This document shows positions 45,414-52,577 of a DNA stretch of 52,577 nucleotides, one piece after another. The position numbers and the translations under genes are program-made. Position 1 is the stretch's first letter, and each line of letters begins with the position of its first letter. The notes under the pieces are model-generated. The model searched no databases. It had not been told where the DNA came from and saw only the letters and a program-made list of their open reading frames with translations. Location of the stretch: contig PWOA01000109.1 of NCBI GenBank assembly GCA_003564155.1, positions 1 to 52,577 of the forward strand, written 5' to 3'. The DNA is from Candidatus Cloacimonadota bacterium (GTDB lineage Bacteria; Cloacimonadota; Cloacimonadia; Cloacimonadales; PWNZ01).

Positions 45414-46643
45414 ATGAAGTTAACTAAACAGGTTTTTGGATGGGTCACCTATGATTTTGCTAACTCATCATTTACCACGATCATTGTAAGTGTTATATAC
45501 AGTGTTTACTTTAAAGAAGTTGTTGTCGGATCCGATGAAATCGGTACTGCACTATGGGGGAGGGCTGTAAGTATTTCTATGCTTATGGTAGGTTTTTCTG
45601 CACCTGTATTTGGAGCTATAGCCGACTATTCCCATTCTAAGAAGAAGTTTTTGTTTATCAATACTTATATATGCGTGATTTTCACCGGGTTATTATATTT
45701 TGTCACTGCTGGAGATATATTTAAAGGTATGTTATTTTTTATCATAGCAAATTTTGGTTATAATAGTGCTAATGTGTTCTATAACTCATTTCTCCCGGAT
45801 ATCGCTTCACGTAAAGATTTAGGAAAAGTCTCCGGTTGGGGATGGGGAGTTGGATATGTGGGTGGATTGTTATCATTATTTATTTCATTATACCTTGTAA
45901 ATATCAATATCCGTTTGATTTTTCCGGCTATTGCCATATTCTTCGGATCTTTTGCTCTGATCACTTTTATATTTTTAGGTACCTTTAAACATAAAAAACA
46001 AAGGATTAATTACTTTAAAGTAGCTTACAACAGAATAGCTTTTTCCTGGAGAAATATAACAAAATTTAAGCAGCTGGTCAGGTTTATTATCAGCTATTTT
46101 ATCTATAACGATGGTATTATCGTAGTAATTAGCTTTGCAGCAATATATGGTGCCACCCGCTTTGGTATGACACCCCAGCAATTGATAATCTATTTTATTC
46201 TTGCCCAACTCACATCGATTGCCGGTGCATTATTTTTCGGGTATCTGATAGATAAAATTGGCTGCAAAAAAACGATAACCATAACTTTGGTTATTTGGTC
46301 TGTTGTCGTTCTATGGGCATTTACTTGCAGCTCTGTTACTGAATATTATTTTGTCGGCTTATTAGCAGGTATTGCAATTGGATCCAGTCAATCGAGTAGC
46401 AGGACGATGTTAGCCTTGTTGACTCCGTCGGCTAAGATAACGGAATTTTTCGGTTTTTACGCCTTTACCGGTAAACTCGCTTCAATCTTTGGACCTTTAG
46501 TTTACGGTGAGATTGCCCGTATTACCGGATCACAGAGGTGGTCGATATTAGCAGTCTTATTTTTCTTCGTATTAGGAGCAATAATTCTTCAAACAGTTGA
46601 TGAAAACGAAGGTAAACGTGTAGCTGAAAAATGGGTAGAGTGA
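45414..46643 (+). CDS. MFS transporter of the UMF1/Atg22 family
   Basis: A 409-residue membrane protein with about 12 hydrophobic segments. The start (QVFGWVTYDFANSSFTTII) and SGWGWGVGYVGGLLSL are the signatures of the UMF1 (Vacuole effluxer Atg22-like) family within the major facilitator superfamily, and YDGIIVVIS-type segment (YNDGIIVVISFAAIYG) also fits. In yeast the family exports amino acids from the vacuole; bacterial substrates are unknown. It follows recF by 74 bases. Confidence 0.88.
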   Translation: MKLTKQVFGWVTYDFANSSFTTIIVSVIYSVYFKEVVVGSDEIGTALWGRAVSISMLMVGFSAPVFGAIADYSHSKKKFLFINTYICVIFTGLLYFVTAGDIFKGMLFFIIANFGYNSANVFYNSFLPDIASRKDLGKVSGWGWGVGYVGGLLSLFISLYLVNINIRLIFPAIAIFFGSFALITFIFLGTFKHKKQRINYFKVAYNRIAFSWRNITKFKQLVRFIISYFIYNDGIIVVISFAAIYGATRFGMTPQQLIIYFILAQLTSIAGALFFGYLIDKIGCKKTITITLVIWSVVVLWAFTCSSVTEYYFVGLLAGIAIGSSQSSSRTMLALLTPSAKITEFFGFYAFTGKLASIFGPLVYGEIARITGSQRWSILAVLFFFVLGAIILQTVDENEGKRVAEKWVE

Positions 46644-46773
46644 TCAGAATATTGTAAGGTTATAGGTACTATCGAAGATACATGGTAAAAGATGTAATTA
46701 TTGTCCACAATTGCTTAAATTATTTTGCCTTTATAATGCAGTAGCATAAGATAAGTAAGTTAGAATATCTAAA

Positions 46774-49410
46774 TTACCAAGAAATACCTGTCCCGAAAAA
46801 TATATCTGCAGTTATTTCTTTTTCACGGTTATAAGATAATCTCAAACCCCACAGTGAGTTGACAAGAAACAGCATACCACCGTCTACGGTTAATTCTATA
46901 CCACCGGCAGCTTGATAAGGACCTGTTTCAGGTACAGCCCCATCAATAAATAAAGTGGCATTAAGATCTTCAAAATATATATTCGGATTCCATAAACCTT
47001 TGTTAATTGTAAGTAGTCGTTTAGATAGATTACAGCGGATTAAACCGCCTTGATTACCGTCGATTTCTTCTTTATAACCTCTAATCTTGGGGAATACATT
47101 ATCCGGATTATCCGGATCATAAATCGCTATAGTATTTATGGCTAGATGACTTTTATATAAATACTTCATTATAAAGCTGTTGAGATGAATTCCCAACCTA
47201 TCGATATTTGAACCATAATTAGAACTTTCCCAAGGTGTACTTGCAATAAGTTCACCTCTGAAGCCGGGATAATGAAATCCGGCTGCCAATAGTGGTGTAT
47301 AGGATGTTCGGTCGAAACTTTCAAACATACGCGCTTGTAATTTAATGGTTAGATGTGATAGACCTGATTGTAATCTCTTCAATAATGGCCGGGATATTGC
47401 AACATCGATTTCATGGTCTTTGTCTTTGTTGCGATAGTATAGATCTGTTATCAAAGGCGGATAAAGCTTGTTTCTTATGAATATTTCAGTGTCCAATCCT
47501 TGCTTATCAAACTCATAGATGAATTCTGCTCCATATGAAAAATGACCGATAGCATCAGTTCCTCCCAAATACATTCCGGCATAAGTTTCTTCATTTGTGC
47601 CGGAATAGAATATTGGAATTCTAACAGCGGGTAGGAGAGTTTTCAAATTATCAAAATATGATCCTTTAGTGATATCAATTTCGGAGATGCTGTGCAATAT
47701 CGGCTTTTCAAAAGGACAATCAGGCAGTTGATAAAGATCATAATCAAAACGGTTTTTGTAGATTTCAAAACCTTCCTTTTCCAAAGCTGCTAAATAAATG
47801 TTTCCGTTATCGGAATCAAAAGCAGCATATTTAATGAAACCTTTATCATGGGTAGCGTATACCTTTTCACTATTTAGATCGTAATAGTATAATTTATGAC
47901 TGCCACCGTAATTTGCCGTGAAAAAAACCTTGTCTTGAGATACATCTACAATTTGTTCTACATAAGGTGTGACAACGAGTTTTGTTAGCTCATTACGATC
48001 TAAAATCAATTCATAGAGACTAAAGTTTTGCCAATCGGAACGAGCTGTAACGAAGATACGACCATCGTAAATCTGAATCCGATCGATAAGATAATTGGTG
48101 CTTAATAGCAGATATTTTTCGTTAGTTTCCGTATGATAACGATATATATGACTGCCGAACTTGTCAGTTCTATCTTGTGAGTATATCAAAATATTATCAT
48201 CAATTATTGTAAAAGTTCTCAAGTTATCTTGTAAAACTTTCCGGTCATTCCCCTTCTGTAAATCTTTTACCCTTATCAAACCCTGATATCCGTAAGCATC
48301 TAAAAAAGTATTGTTATAACTGCTTTCAAACTCATAGACACTATACCAAAGTAAGTTATCCTTTACAATAAAATCTATTATAGGAGTGGTTGTTGATATT
48401 AAGGTTTTGTTAGAATCTTGATTATCAATTCTCTTAATTTTGTTAAAGCCAAACATCGTATGTGAACCTGTTTTTTCCCGGTAACGTCTTGAATAGTATA
48501 ATTCATCGTTATAAAATTGTAATTGGTCAATATAATAACCATGATTTGTTAACCTTTCACCTGAGATATTGTAAGGTTCACTTTCCTCAATCATTAATCG
48601 CTTCCAATCGGACCACAATTTAGTGAAAGGTTTTCCGTAGACCGATCTGGCGCTGCGGTCAAGCCCTACATATGGAAATATAGGAGACAGAAAAGATCTC
48701 ATAGAACTGCCGAAATCGGTAAAAAATTCTGCAAATTTCTCTTCTCCGTATGTATCGGATAAATATTGAAAGAATGTACCACCGTAAAGATAGATACCTT
48801 CCCTGAAAGGATATATTTCAGGACTAAAAGTAGCTTCTAAGATAGATGGAAAATCGTTCTCGTTAGCTCTTATTCTCATATATGTATCAAAGTAACCGTC
48901 ATTTATTCTGCCTGTAAATAATCTGTCACGTGATTCTCCATAGACAGCGATACCTTCATATATCCAACCCGGAGTATAGATGTTAGGCATTAATAATCTT
49001 CCTAGTACGGTTCTTAAAGACCTTGGAACACCGGACACATTATTGAAATGATGGATATGGATAAGTTCATGTTTACCAACATGAGCTGCCCAATTTTCTA
49101 CACTTGTCTGTCCTCTTGGTGAATTGGTGAATACACGAATATAATTAAAAACCGGATTAGCTAAACCGTTTGATATAATACCGATATCTTCAATAACAAC
49201 AGCTAAGTTATCGACATCTGTTCCCGTTAGTTTACTAACTTGCGGTCTATAATTGTGTAATGCATTCAAGGTTTCTAAAGCATCCCTTTCATTATCTTTG
49301 TTATAAAACACGGTATAATACCTGCTCTTTAACACTTCCCAACCTAAAAAGCTGCCACACATACTTGATACTATACACAACAATATGATAATCAAAACAA
49401 GATTCTTCAT
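46774..49410 (-). CDS. Zinc-metallopeptidase/beta-propeller/outer-membrane-barrel fusion protein
   Basis: The 878-residue protein has a signal peptide (KNLVLIIILLCIVSSMCG), then a gluzincin-type domain with HELIH (H114, E115, H118 in this numbering) and the third-ligand motif WIYEGIAVYGE (Glu152), similar to peptidase-MA-type proteins. The middle (about 290-590) has regular repeats of a TolB/WD40-like beta propeller (FFTANYGGSHKLYYYD). The last 280 residues show alternating barrel strands and end in FFGTGISW, with an aromatic terminus like Omp85/BamA-type barrels. The ATG at 49410 is chosen because GGGAG lies 9 bases upstream; ATG 49428 has none. It should sit in the outer membrane; function is unknown. 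Confidence 0.82.
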   Translation of the reverse strand: MKNLVLIIILLCIVSSMCGSFLGWEVLKSRYYTVFYNKDNERDALETLNALHNYRPQVSKLTGTDVDNLAVVIEDIGIISNGLANPVFNYIRVFTNSPRGQTSVENWAAHVGKHELIHIHHFNNVSGVPRSLRTVLGRLLMPNIYTPGWIYEGIAVYGESRDRLFTGRINDGYFDTYMRIRANENDFPSILEATFSPEIYPFREGIYLYGGTFFQYLSDTYGEEKFAEFFTDFGSSMRSFLSPIFPYVGLDRSARSVYGKPFTKLWSDWKRLMIEESEPYNISGERLTNHGYYIDQLQFYNDELYYSRRYREKTGSHTMFGFNKIKRIDNQDSNKTLISTTTPIIDFIVKDNLLWYSVYEFESSYNNTFLDAYGYQGLIRVKDLQKGNDRKVLQDNLRTFTIIDDNILIYSQDRTDKFGSHIYRYHTETNEKYLLLSTNYLIDRIQIYDGRIFVTARSDWQNFSLYELILDRNELTKLVVTPYVEQIVDVSQDKVFFTANYGGSHKLYYYDLNSEKVYATHDKGFIKYAAFDSDNGNIYLAALEKEGFEIYKNRFDYDLYQLPDCPFEKPILHSISEIDITKGSYFDNLKTLLPAVRIPIFYSGTNEETYAGMYLGGTDAIGHFSYGAEFIYEFDKQGLDTEIFIRNKLYPPLITDLYYRNKDKDHEIDVAISRPLLKRLQSGLSHLTIKLQARMFESFDRTSYTPLLAAGFHYPGFRGELIASTPWESSNYGSNIDRLGIHLNSFIMKYLYKSHLAINTIAIYDPDNPDNVFPKIRGYKEEIDGNQGGLIRCNLSKRLLTINKGLWNPNIYFEDLNATLFIDGAVPETGPYQAAGGIELTVDGGMLFLVNSLWGLRLSYNREKEITADIFFGTGISW

Positions 49411-49832
49411 ATATTTATTATCTCCCATTTCGATAAGTAATTATTAAGTAAAAAACTCCAATGAACGTAACTTGTCGCCTATTAACTCAAAAATCTATCA
49501 AACTTCATAAAATAATGATAACAGTATAACGGTCAAGTTATTATCAATTAAATAAATCTTATTCTAACCCGTGATCATGGTTTTATCGATAGCATCTTGA
49601 TGTTTTAAACCTGGACCACCCATATAACCATAACTATTTACTTGACAAGCATCCCCTTATATATTCGACACTTAAGTTGACTGATCAAAAAATGAATGAA
49701 TGTTAACCCTTAACCAATCATTCATTTCCGGGAAGTTGAATGATGACTGTTTAAGGGTGTAGTTAGTCTAAAGTGTAGAAGGTATAATTGAAATTTAATT
49801 TAATGAATTTTAATCTAAAAAGGAGGATTATG
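49411..49832 (+). promoter_or_regulatory. Upstream region of the small lipoprotein with an inverted repeat and a TATAAT
   Basis: No gene is visible on either strand. AAATGAATGA (49690-49699) and TCATTCATTT (49718-49727) form a 10-base perfect inverted repeat with an 18-base gap, which could be a protein-binding site or a hairpin. TATAAT at 49783-49788 is a good -10 box about 45 bases before the ATG of the lipoprotein, but no clear -35 is seen. Confidence 0.35.
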
Positions 49833-50180
49833 ATGTTGAAAGTTAACTGTTTAGTAGTGTTTGGTATTTTATTGCTGTTGACAGCATGCAGTCCAAGAAT
49901 GGGCTCAATTGAATATGCTCAAATAACCGATGAGTTTATTGAAGAAATGGCACAATACATGCACCTTATGCCGGAAGTAGAAATTGATGAGGAATTTGAA
50001 GAATATGCTGTAGAACGACTTGAAGAAATTGCTCAAAATTATGATTATAGTGCAGAAGATTATATTGAAGAAGCTGAAATCAGAGGATTAGGCTGGGATA
50101 CCTTATTTGCTGAGATCCAGCTCAGAGCGGGTCAACTGGAACAATTAGAAGCGATAGATCCCGAACATAGTATTGATTAA
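49833..50180 (+). CDS. Small acidic lipoprotein
   Basis: A 115-residue protein with a signal peptide and a lipobox (LTAC). The ATG at 49833 is taken because AGGAGG lies 6 bases upstream; longer frames would spoil the signal peptide. The mature part is very acidic and helical (MPEVEIDEEFEEYAVERLEE, then NYDYSAEDYIEEAEIRGLG). I recognise no family. Such small acidic lipoproteins may bind cations or partner proteins, but nothing here shows it. Confidence 0.7.
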   Translation: MLKVNCLVVFGILLLLTACSPRMGSIEYAQITDEFIEEMAQYMHLMPEVEIDEEFEEYAVERLEEIAQNYDYSAEDYIEEAEIRGLGWDTLFAEIQLRAGQLEQLEAIDPEHSID

Positions 50181-50361
50181 GTCGTTCCGGTATGAACCGC
50201 AACCAATACTACATTAAGGAAGAAGAAAAATTTTAATTACTAAATTATTAATTTAATTATTAACTGATTACTAATCAGAAAGTACGGCTATATATGTATA
50301 CATATTTAGCCGTACCATTTGTCTGCCACAAGTTAACGATTCTGTTGTATTTCCCTTTCCA

Positions 50362-50466
50362 AATCCGGTCAAGCCGGAACCAAAATGTAGGGGCAACCCT
50401 TGCGGTTGCACTTTATCGGGCAGGGGCAAGCCCAGCCCTTACAATGAGAATATCCTGCCCAAAAAA
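50362..50466. repeat. GC-rich palindromic repeat, copy 1
   Basis: This roughly 105-base unit is much richer in G and C than its surroundings. It contains CCGG-TCAAG-CCGG, GCAACC-CTTGC-GGTTGC and a GGGC...GCCC palindrome, and ends in TATCCTGCCC and a run of A. It is repeated about 131 bases further on. No protein is likely from it: open frames across it have no ribosome-binding site. Confidence 0.88.
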
Positions 50467-50492
50467 AGTATGAATATTTTTGATAAGGTACT

Positions 50493-50596
50493 AATCCGGT
50501 CAAGCCGGAACCAAAATGTAGGGGCAACCCTTGCGGTTGCACTTTGTCGGGCAGGGGCAAGCCCAGCCCTTACAAGACAATATCCTGCCCAAAAAA
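50493..50596. repeat. GC-rich palindromic repeat, copy 2
   Basis: Nearly identical to copy 1: one A/G change in CTTTRTCGGG and a small indel before TATCCTGCCC. The copies are separated by a 26-base AT-rich spacer. The close identity suggests recent duplication or ongoing mobility. Confidence 0.88.
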
Positions 50597-50710
50597 TCAT
50601 TGCTTTATTTACTTGTACCTTTAGATAAAATATCAATATTATAGCCAAAAGTCAAGAAATAAATTAATCTAATTGTATCTTAGCAACTCAAGAAAATCTT
50701 ACGGTAATAA

Positions 50711-51268
50711 TCAGTATTTATACCCTTTAAGCTCATCTTCATCAAATTCGACACCTAGTCCTAAAGCTATTCTATTCACAAAATTAAAATAAGCAGTGGT
50801 TAGATTGATGGCCAGGATCTGGATATCTGAAAAACCAACCTCCTTTAATCTTTGTATATCATCTTTACAAACTAAATCTTGGAATATTGTTAACTTTTCA
50901 GCATACTCAAGCATTGCCATTGTTTTTGGTGAGAACGGAATTTTCCTAAAATCATCACAAAGTAGTTTAATTTTCTTCCCATCTTTCCAGTAATGATTCA
51001 ATGCTTCTGCATGATGATTGATACAATAGGGACATTTATTTACTGTTGAAACAACGGTTGCAATCAGTTCTTGTTGCTCTCGCTTAAGCCCGGTCTTGCC
51101 GAACATAATCGACGTATAGAGATCGAGATGTGTTTTCATGGTTTGCGGTAAGAGGCTATGAATCTTCAAAATATTAGATATTTTGCCTCGTCCTTGGCTT
51201 ATTTCAGAGTATATTTTTTCAAGAGTGAGTTCTGCATCTTTTTCGTCTATTGTCTTAATCCATGTCAT
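50711..51268 (-). CDS. AhpD/carboxymuconolactone-decarboxylase-like peroxidase-related protein
   Basis: A 185-residue helical protein with the AhpD active-site pattern: E..ELIATVVSTVNKCPYCINHHAEAL, whose CxxC and following histidines carry alkylhydroperoxidase activity in AhpD. The flanking architecture (starting TWIKTIDEKDA, ending YFNFVNRIALGLGVEFDEDEL) matches the uncharacterised peroxidase-related family. It may protect against peroxide or act as a thiol-disulphide reductase. AGG lies upstream of the ATG. It lies 61 bases after the serine dehydratase gene on the same strand. Confidence 0.88.
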   Translation of the reverse strand: MTWIKTIDEKDAELTLEKIYSEISQGRGKISNILKIHSLLPQTMKTHLDLYTSIMFGKTGLKREQQELIATVVSTVNKCPYCINHHAEALNHYWKDGKKIKLLCDDFRKIPFSPKTMAMLEYAEKLTIFQDLVCKDDIQRLKEVGFSDIQILAINLTTAYFNFVNRIALGLGVEFDEDELKGYKY

Positions 51269-51329
51269 AATACAACCTTTTTTTTGTTAATTAATTATTT
51301 AGATTATATCCCCGTTAGTTATTAAAAGC

Positions 51330-52523
51330 TTAAAGTCCATATAGAGCTAAACCGCCTTGAGATGTTTCTTTGTAGATATGAGGCAAATCATTGCCTGTTT
51401 GATTCATAATGTGCACGATTTTATCGAAAGAAACTAAATGCCGACCGTCAGATAACAATGAAAAAGTTGCTGAATTAAGAGCTCTTTCTGCAGCAAATGC
51501 ATTACGTTCAATACAAGGGACTTGAACTAACCCGGCAATAGGATCACAAGTTAAACCTAAGTGATGTTCAATACCCATTTCAGCAGCATATTCTATCTGT
51601 AAAGTTGTCCCGCCTAATAGTTGTGTTGCAGCTGCAGATGCCATTGCACAGGCGGTGCCGATTTCTCCCTGACAACCTACTTTCGCTCCTGAGATAGAAG
51701 CATTTTTTTTAACCAAATTGCCAACGATACCTGCAGTGGCTAATGCTCTTATAATTCGATTATCAGAAAACTTATAACTGTCTTGAAGGTATTTTAAAAC
51801 TGCAGGCAAAACACCACATGAACCACAAGTAGGTGCCGTGACAATTTGACCGCCGCAGGCATTTTCTTCTGCAGCTCCTAAAGCGTATGAAAAAAGTAAG
51901 GTCTTCGACCTTAAGGAACCGGAATAATTCTTAGCTTTAACATTATAAGAGTATGCTTTTCTTTGGATGTTCAACCCACCCGGTATAGCACCTTCATTAT
52001 CAATACCACGCTCAATAGATTTTTGCATTGCTTGCCAAACTTCTTTTAAATATTGGAAAACAGGTTCTCCTTCAACAAATAAAGCATACTCCCAAAAAGA
52101 TTTACCATTCTTCTTCGTCCAATTCAGAATATCAGTCATAGTTGTTAGTTCATAAATATCTTTATTTTTTTCACTGGAAAGATAATCGTCTATTTCTCCG
52201 CCTCCTGTGCTATATACAATCCATTCTCCTAAGAGATTATTGTTTTCGTCAAATGCCTCAAACTTCATTCCATTGGTGTGTTTCGGCAGAAGTTGATCCG
52301 GTTTCAAAATAATATCAACTTTCAAAGGTGCCAAAGTTTTTTCAATGGTAATATCGGTAAGATGTCCTTTACCGGTAGCAGCTAAACTACCGTAAAGAGT
52401 GACTTTATAAGAAGCTGCATTATTGTATTTATCTTTAAACTGTTGTGAAGCTTTATAAGGTCCCATGGTATGGCTTGATGATGGACCATAACCAATTCTG
52501 TAGATGTTTTTTAAGGATTGCAT
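51330..52523 (-). CDS. L-serine dehydratase, single-chain iron-sulphur type
   Basis: This oxygen-sensitive enzyme deaminates L-serine to pyruvate and ammonia with a [4Fe-4S] cluster. The 397-residue chain joins the beta domain (GPSSSHTMGPYKA, STGGGEI) and the alpha domain (IVTAPTCGSCGVLPAV, GCQGEIGTACAMASAAA, HHLGLTCDPIAGLVQVPCIERNA), whose cysteines bind the cluster. It is shorter than E. coli SdaA (454). AAGGAG lies 9 bases before the ATG. A serine-degrading role fits a peptide- and amino-acid-fermenting cell with glyA in the same region. Confidence 0.93.
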   Translation of the reverse strand: MQSLKNIYRIGYGPSSSHTMGPYKASQQFKDKYNNAASYKVTLYGSLAATGKGHLTDITIEKTLAPLKVDIILKPDQLLPKHTNGMKFEAFDENNNLLGEWIVYSTGGGEIDDYLSSEKNKDIYELTTMTDILNWTKKNGKSFWEYALFVEGEPVFQYLKEVWQAMQKSIERGIDNEGAIPGGLNIQRKAYSYNVKAKNYSGSLRSKTLLFSYALGAAEENACGGQIVTAPTCGSCGVLPAVLKYLQDSYKFSDNRIIRALATAGIVGNLVKKNASISGAKVGCQGEIGTACAMASAAATQLLGGTTLQIEYAAEMGIEHHLGLTCDPIAGLVQVPCIERNAFAAERALNSATFSLLSDGRHLVSFDKIVHIMNQTGNDLPHIYKETSQGGLALYGL

Positions 52524-52577
52524 GAAACTTATCTCCTTCCAATGGCGATTCTTGATTATCTTGTCATATTATAATAA

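Noticed and set aside
50369-50648. Minus-strand open frames across the GC-rich repeats
   Set aside because: They repeat the same translated peptide from the two repeat copies and have no ribosome-binding site; they are an artefact of the repeat.
1-52577. tRNA, rRNA, CRISPR, integrase or transposase genes
   Set aside because: I looked for T-loop motifs, rRNA signatures, evenly spaced repeats and mobile-element proteins and saw none; a tRNA scan and repeat finder would be needed to exclude them fully.

Overview
The window is a low-GC chromosomal segment from an anaerobic Gram-negative bacterium, most likely of the Cloacimonadota or a nearby FCB lineage. Reasons, in order of weight: two very large secreted proteases end in the same kind of C-terminal sorting/FlgD-like module (a YPNPFNP start, a WNG motif, then GIYFYRM and a basic C-terminus); there are several lipoproteins and a predicted outer-membrane barrel protein; energy genes are for oxygen-sensitive formate/NADH/ferredoxin chemistry; and tandem phosphate butyryltransferase genes are present. 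The phylum assignment is inference. No tRNA, rRNA, CRISPR array, prophage or complete insertion sequence was seen.

Layout. 1-2741: a leader and a PKD-containing lipoprotein. 2878-3972: a DUF362 ferredoxin-like protein, convergent with a long minus-strand housekeeping cluster that reads (in transcription order) infC-rpmI-rplT-pheS-pheT-coiled coil-zapA-structured RNA-rny-ymdB-folD (13307 down to 3991). infC has no ATG/GTG/TTG start and must begin at ATT/ATA; it is preceded by a promoter, two hairpins and an intrinsic terminator, which looks like an attenuation leader. 13329-14117: lipoprotein. 14249-23616 (minus): an NAD-linked, probably electron-bifurcating formate dehydrogenase (NuoE-, NuoF- and FdhA-like subunits) preceded by, and interleaved with, a set of putative signalling genes: two stand-alone DRTGG proteins, two GHKL ATPases, a PHP-domain protein and a [FeFe]-hydrogenase-like protein that has lost H-cluster loop-2 cysteine. 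This is the most interesting system in the window.

23728-28393: HAD phosphatase, two tandem phosphate butyryltransferases (the first interrupted by one in-frame TGA), rpiB and glyA. 28506-40044: a 2037-residue C25-type (gingipain-like) protein lacking the usual catalytic histidine, a GNAT acetyltransferase, and a 1496-residue M12-type metalloprotease. 40282-46643 (plus): mnmG, HU, dnaN, recF and a UMF1/Atg22-type transporter, with a 336-bp HU-dnaN gap that carries one DnaA-box-like site and a long inverted repeat. 46774-49410: a protease/propeller/outer-membrane-barrel fusion. 49833-52523: small lipoprotein, two copies of a GC-rich palindromic repeat, an AhpD-like protein and an iron-sulphur L-serine dehydratase.

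How the parts fit: formate dehydrogenase, L-serine dehydratase, GlyA and FolD are all linked to one-carbon and amino-acid fermentation; Ptb makes acyl phosphates for ATP synthesis; and the large secreted proteases would supply peptides and amino acids. FolD lacks the lysine needed for cyclohydrolase activity in characterised relatives, so the formyl-THF branch in this organism may need another enzyme.
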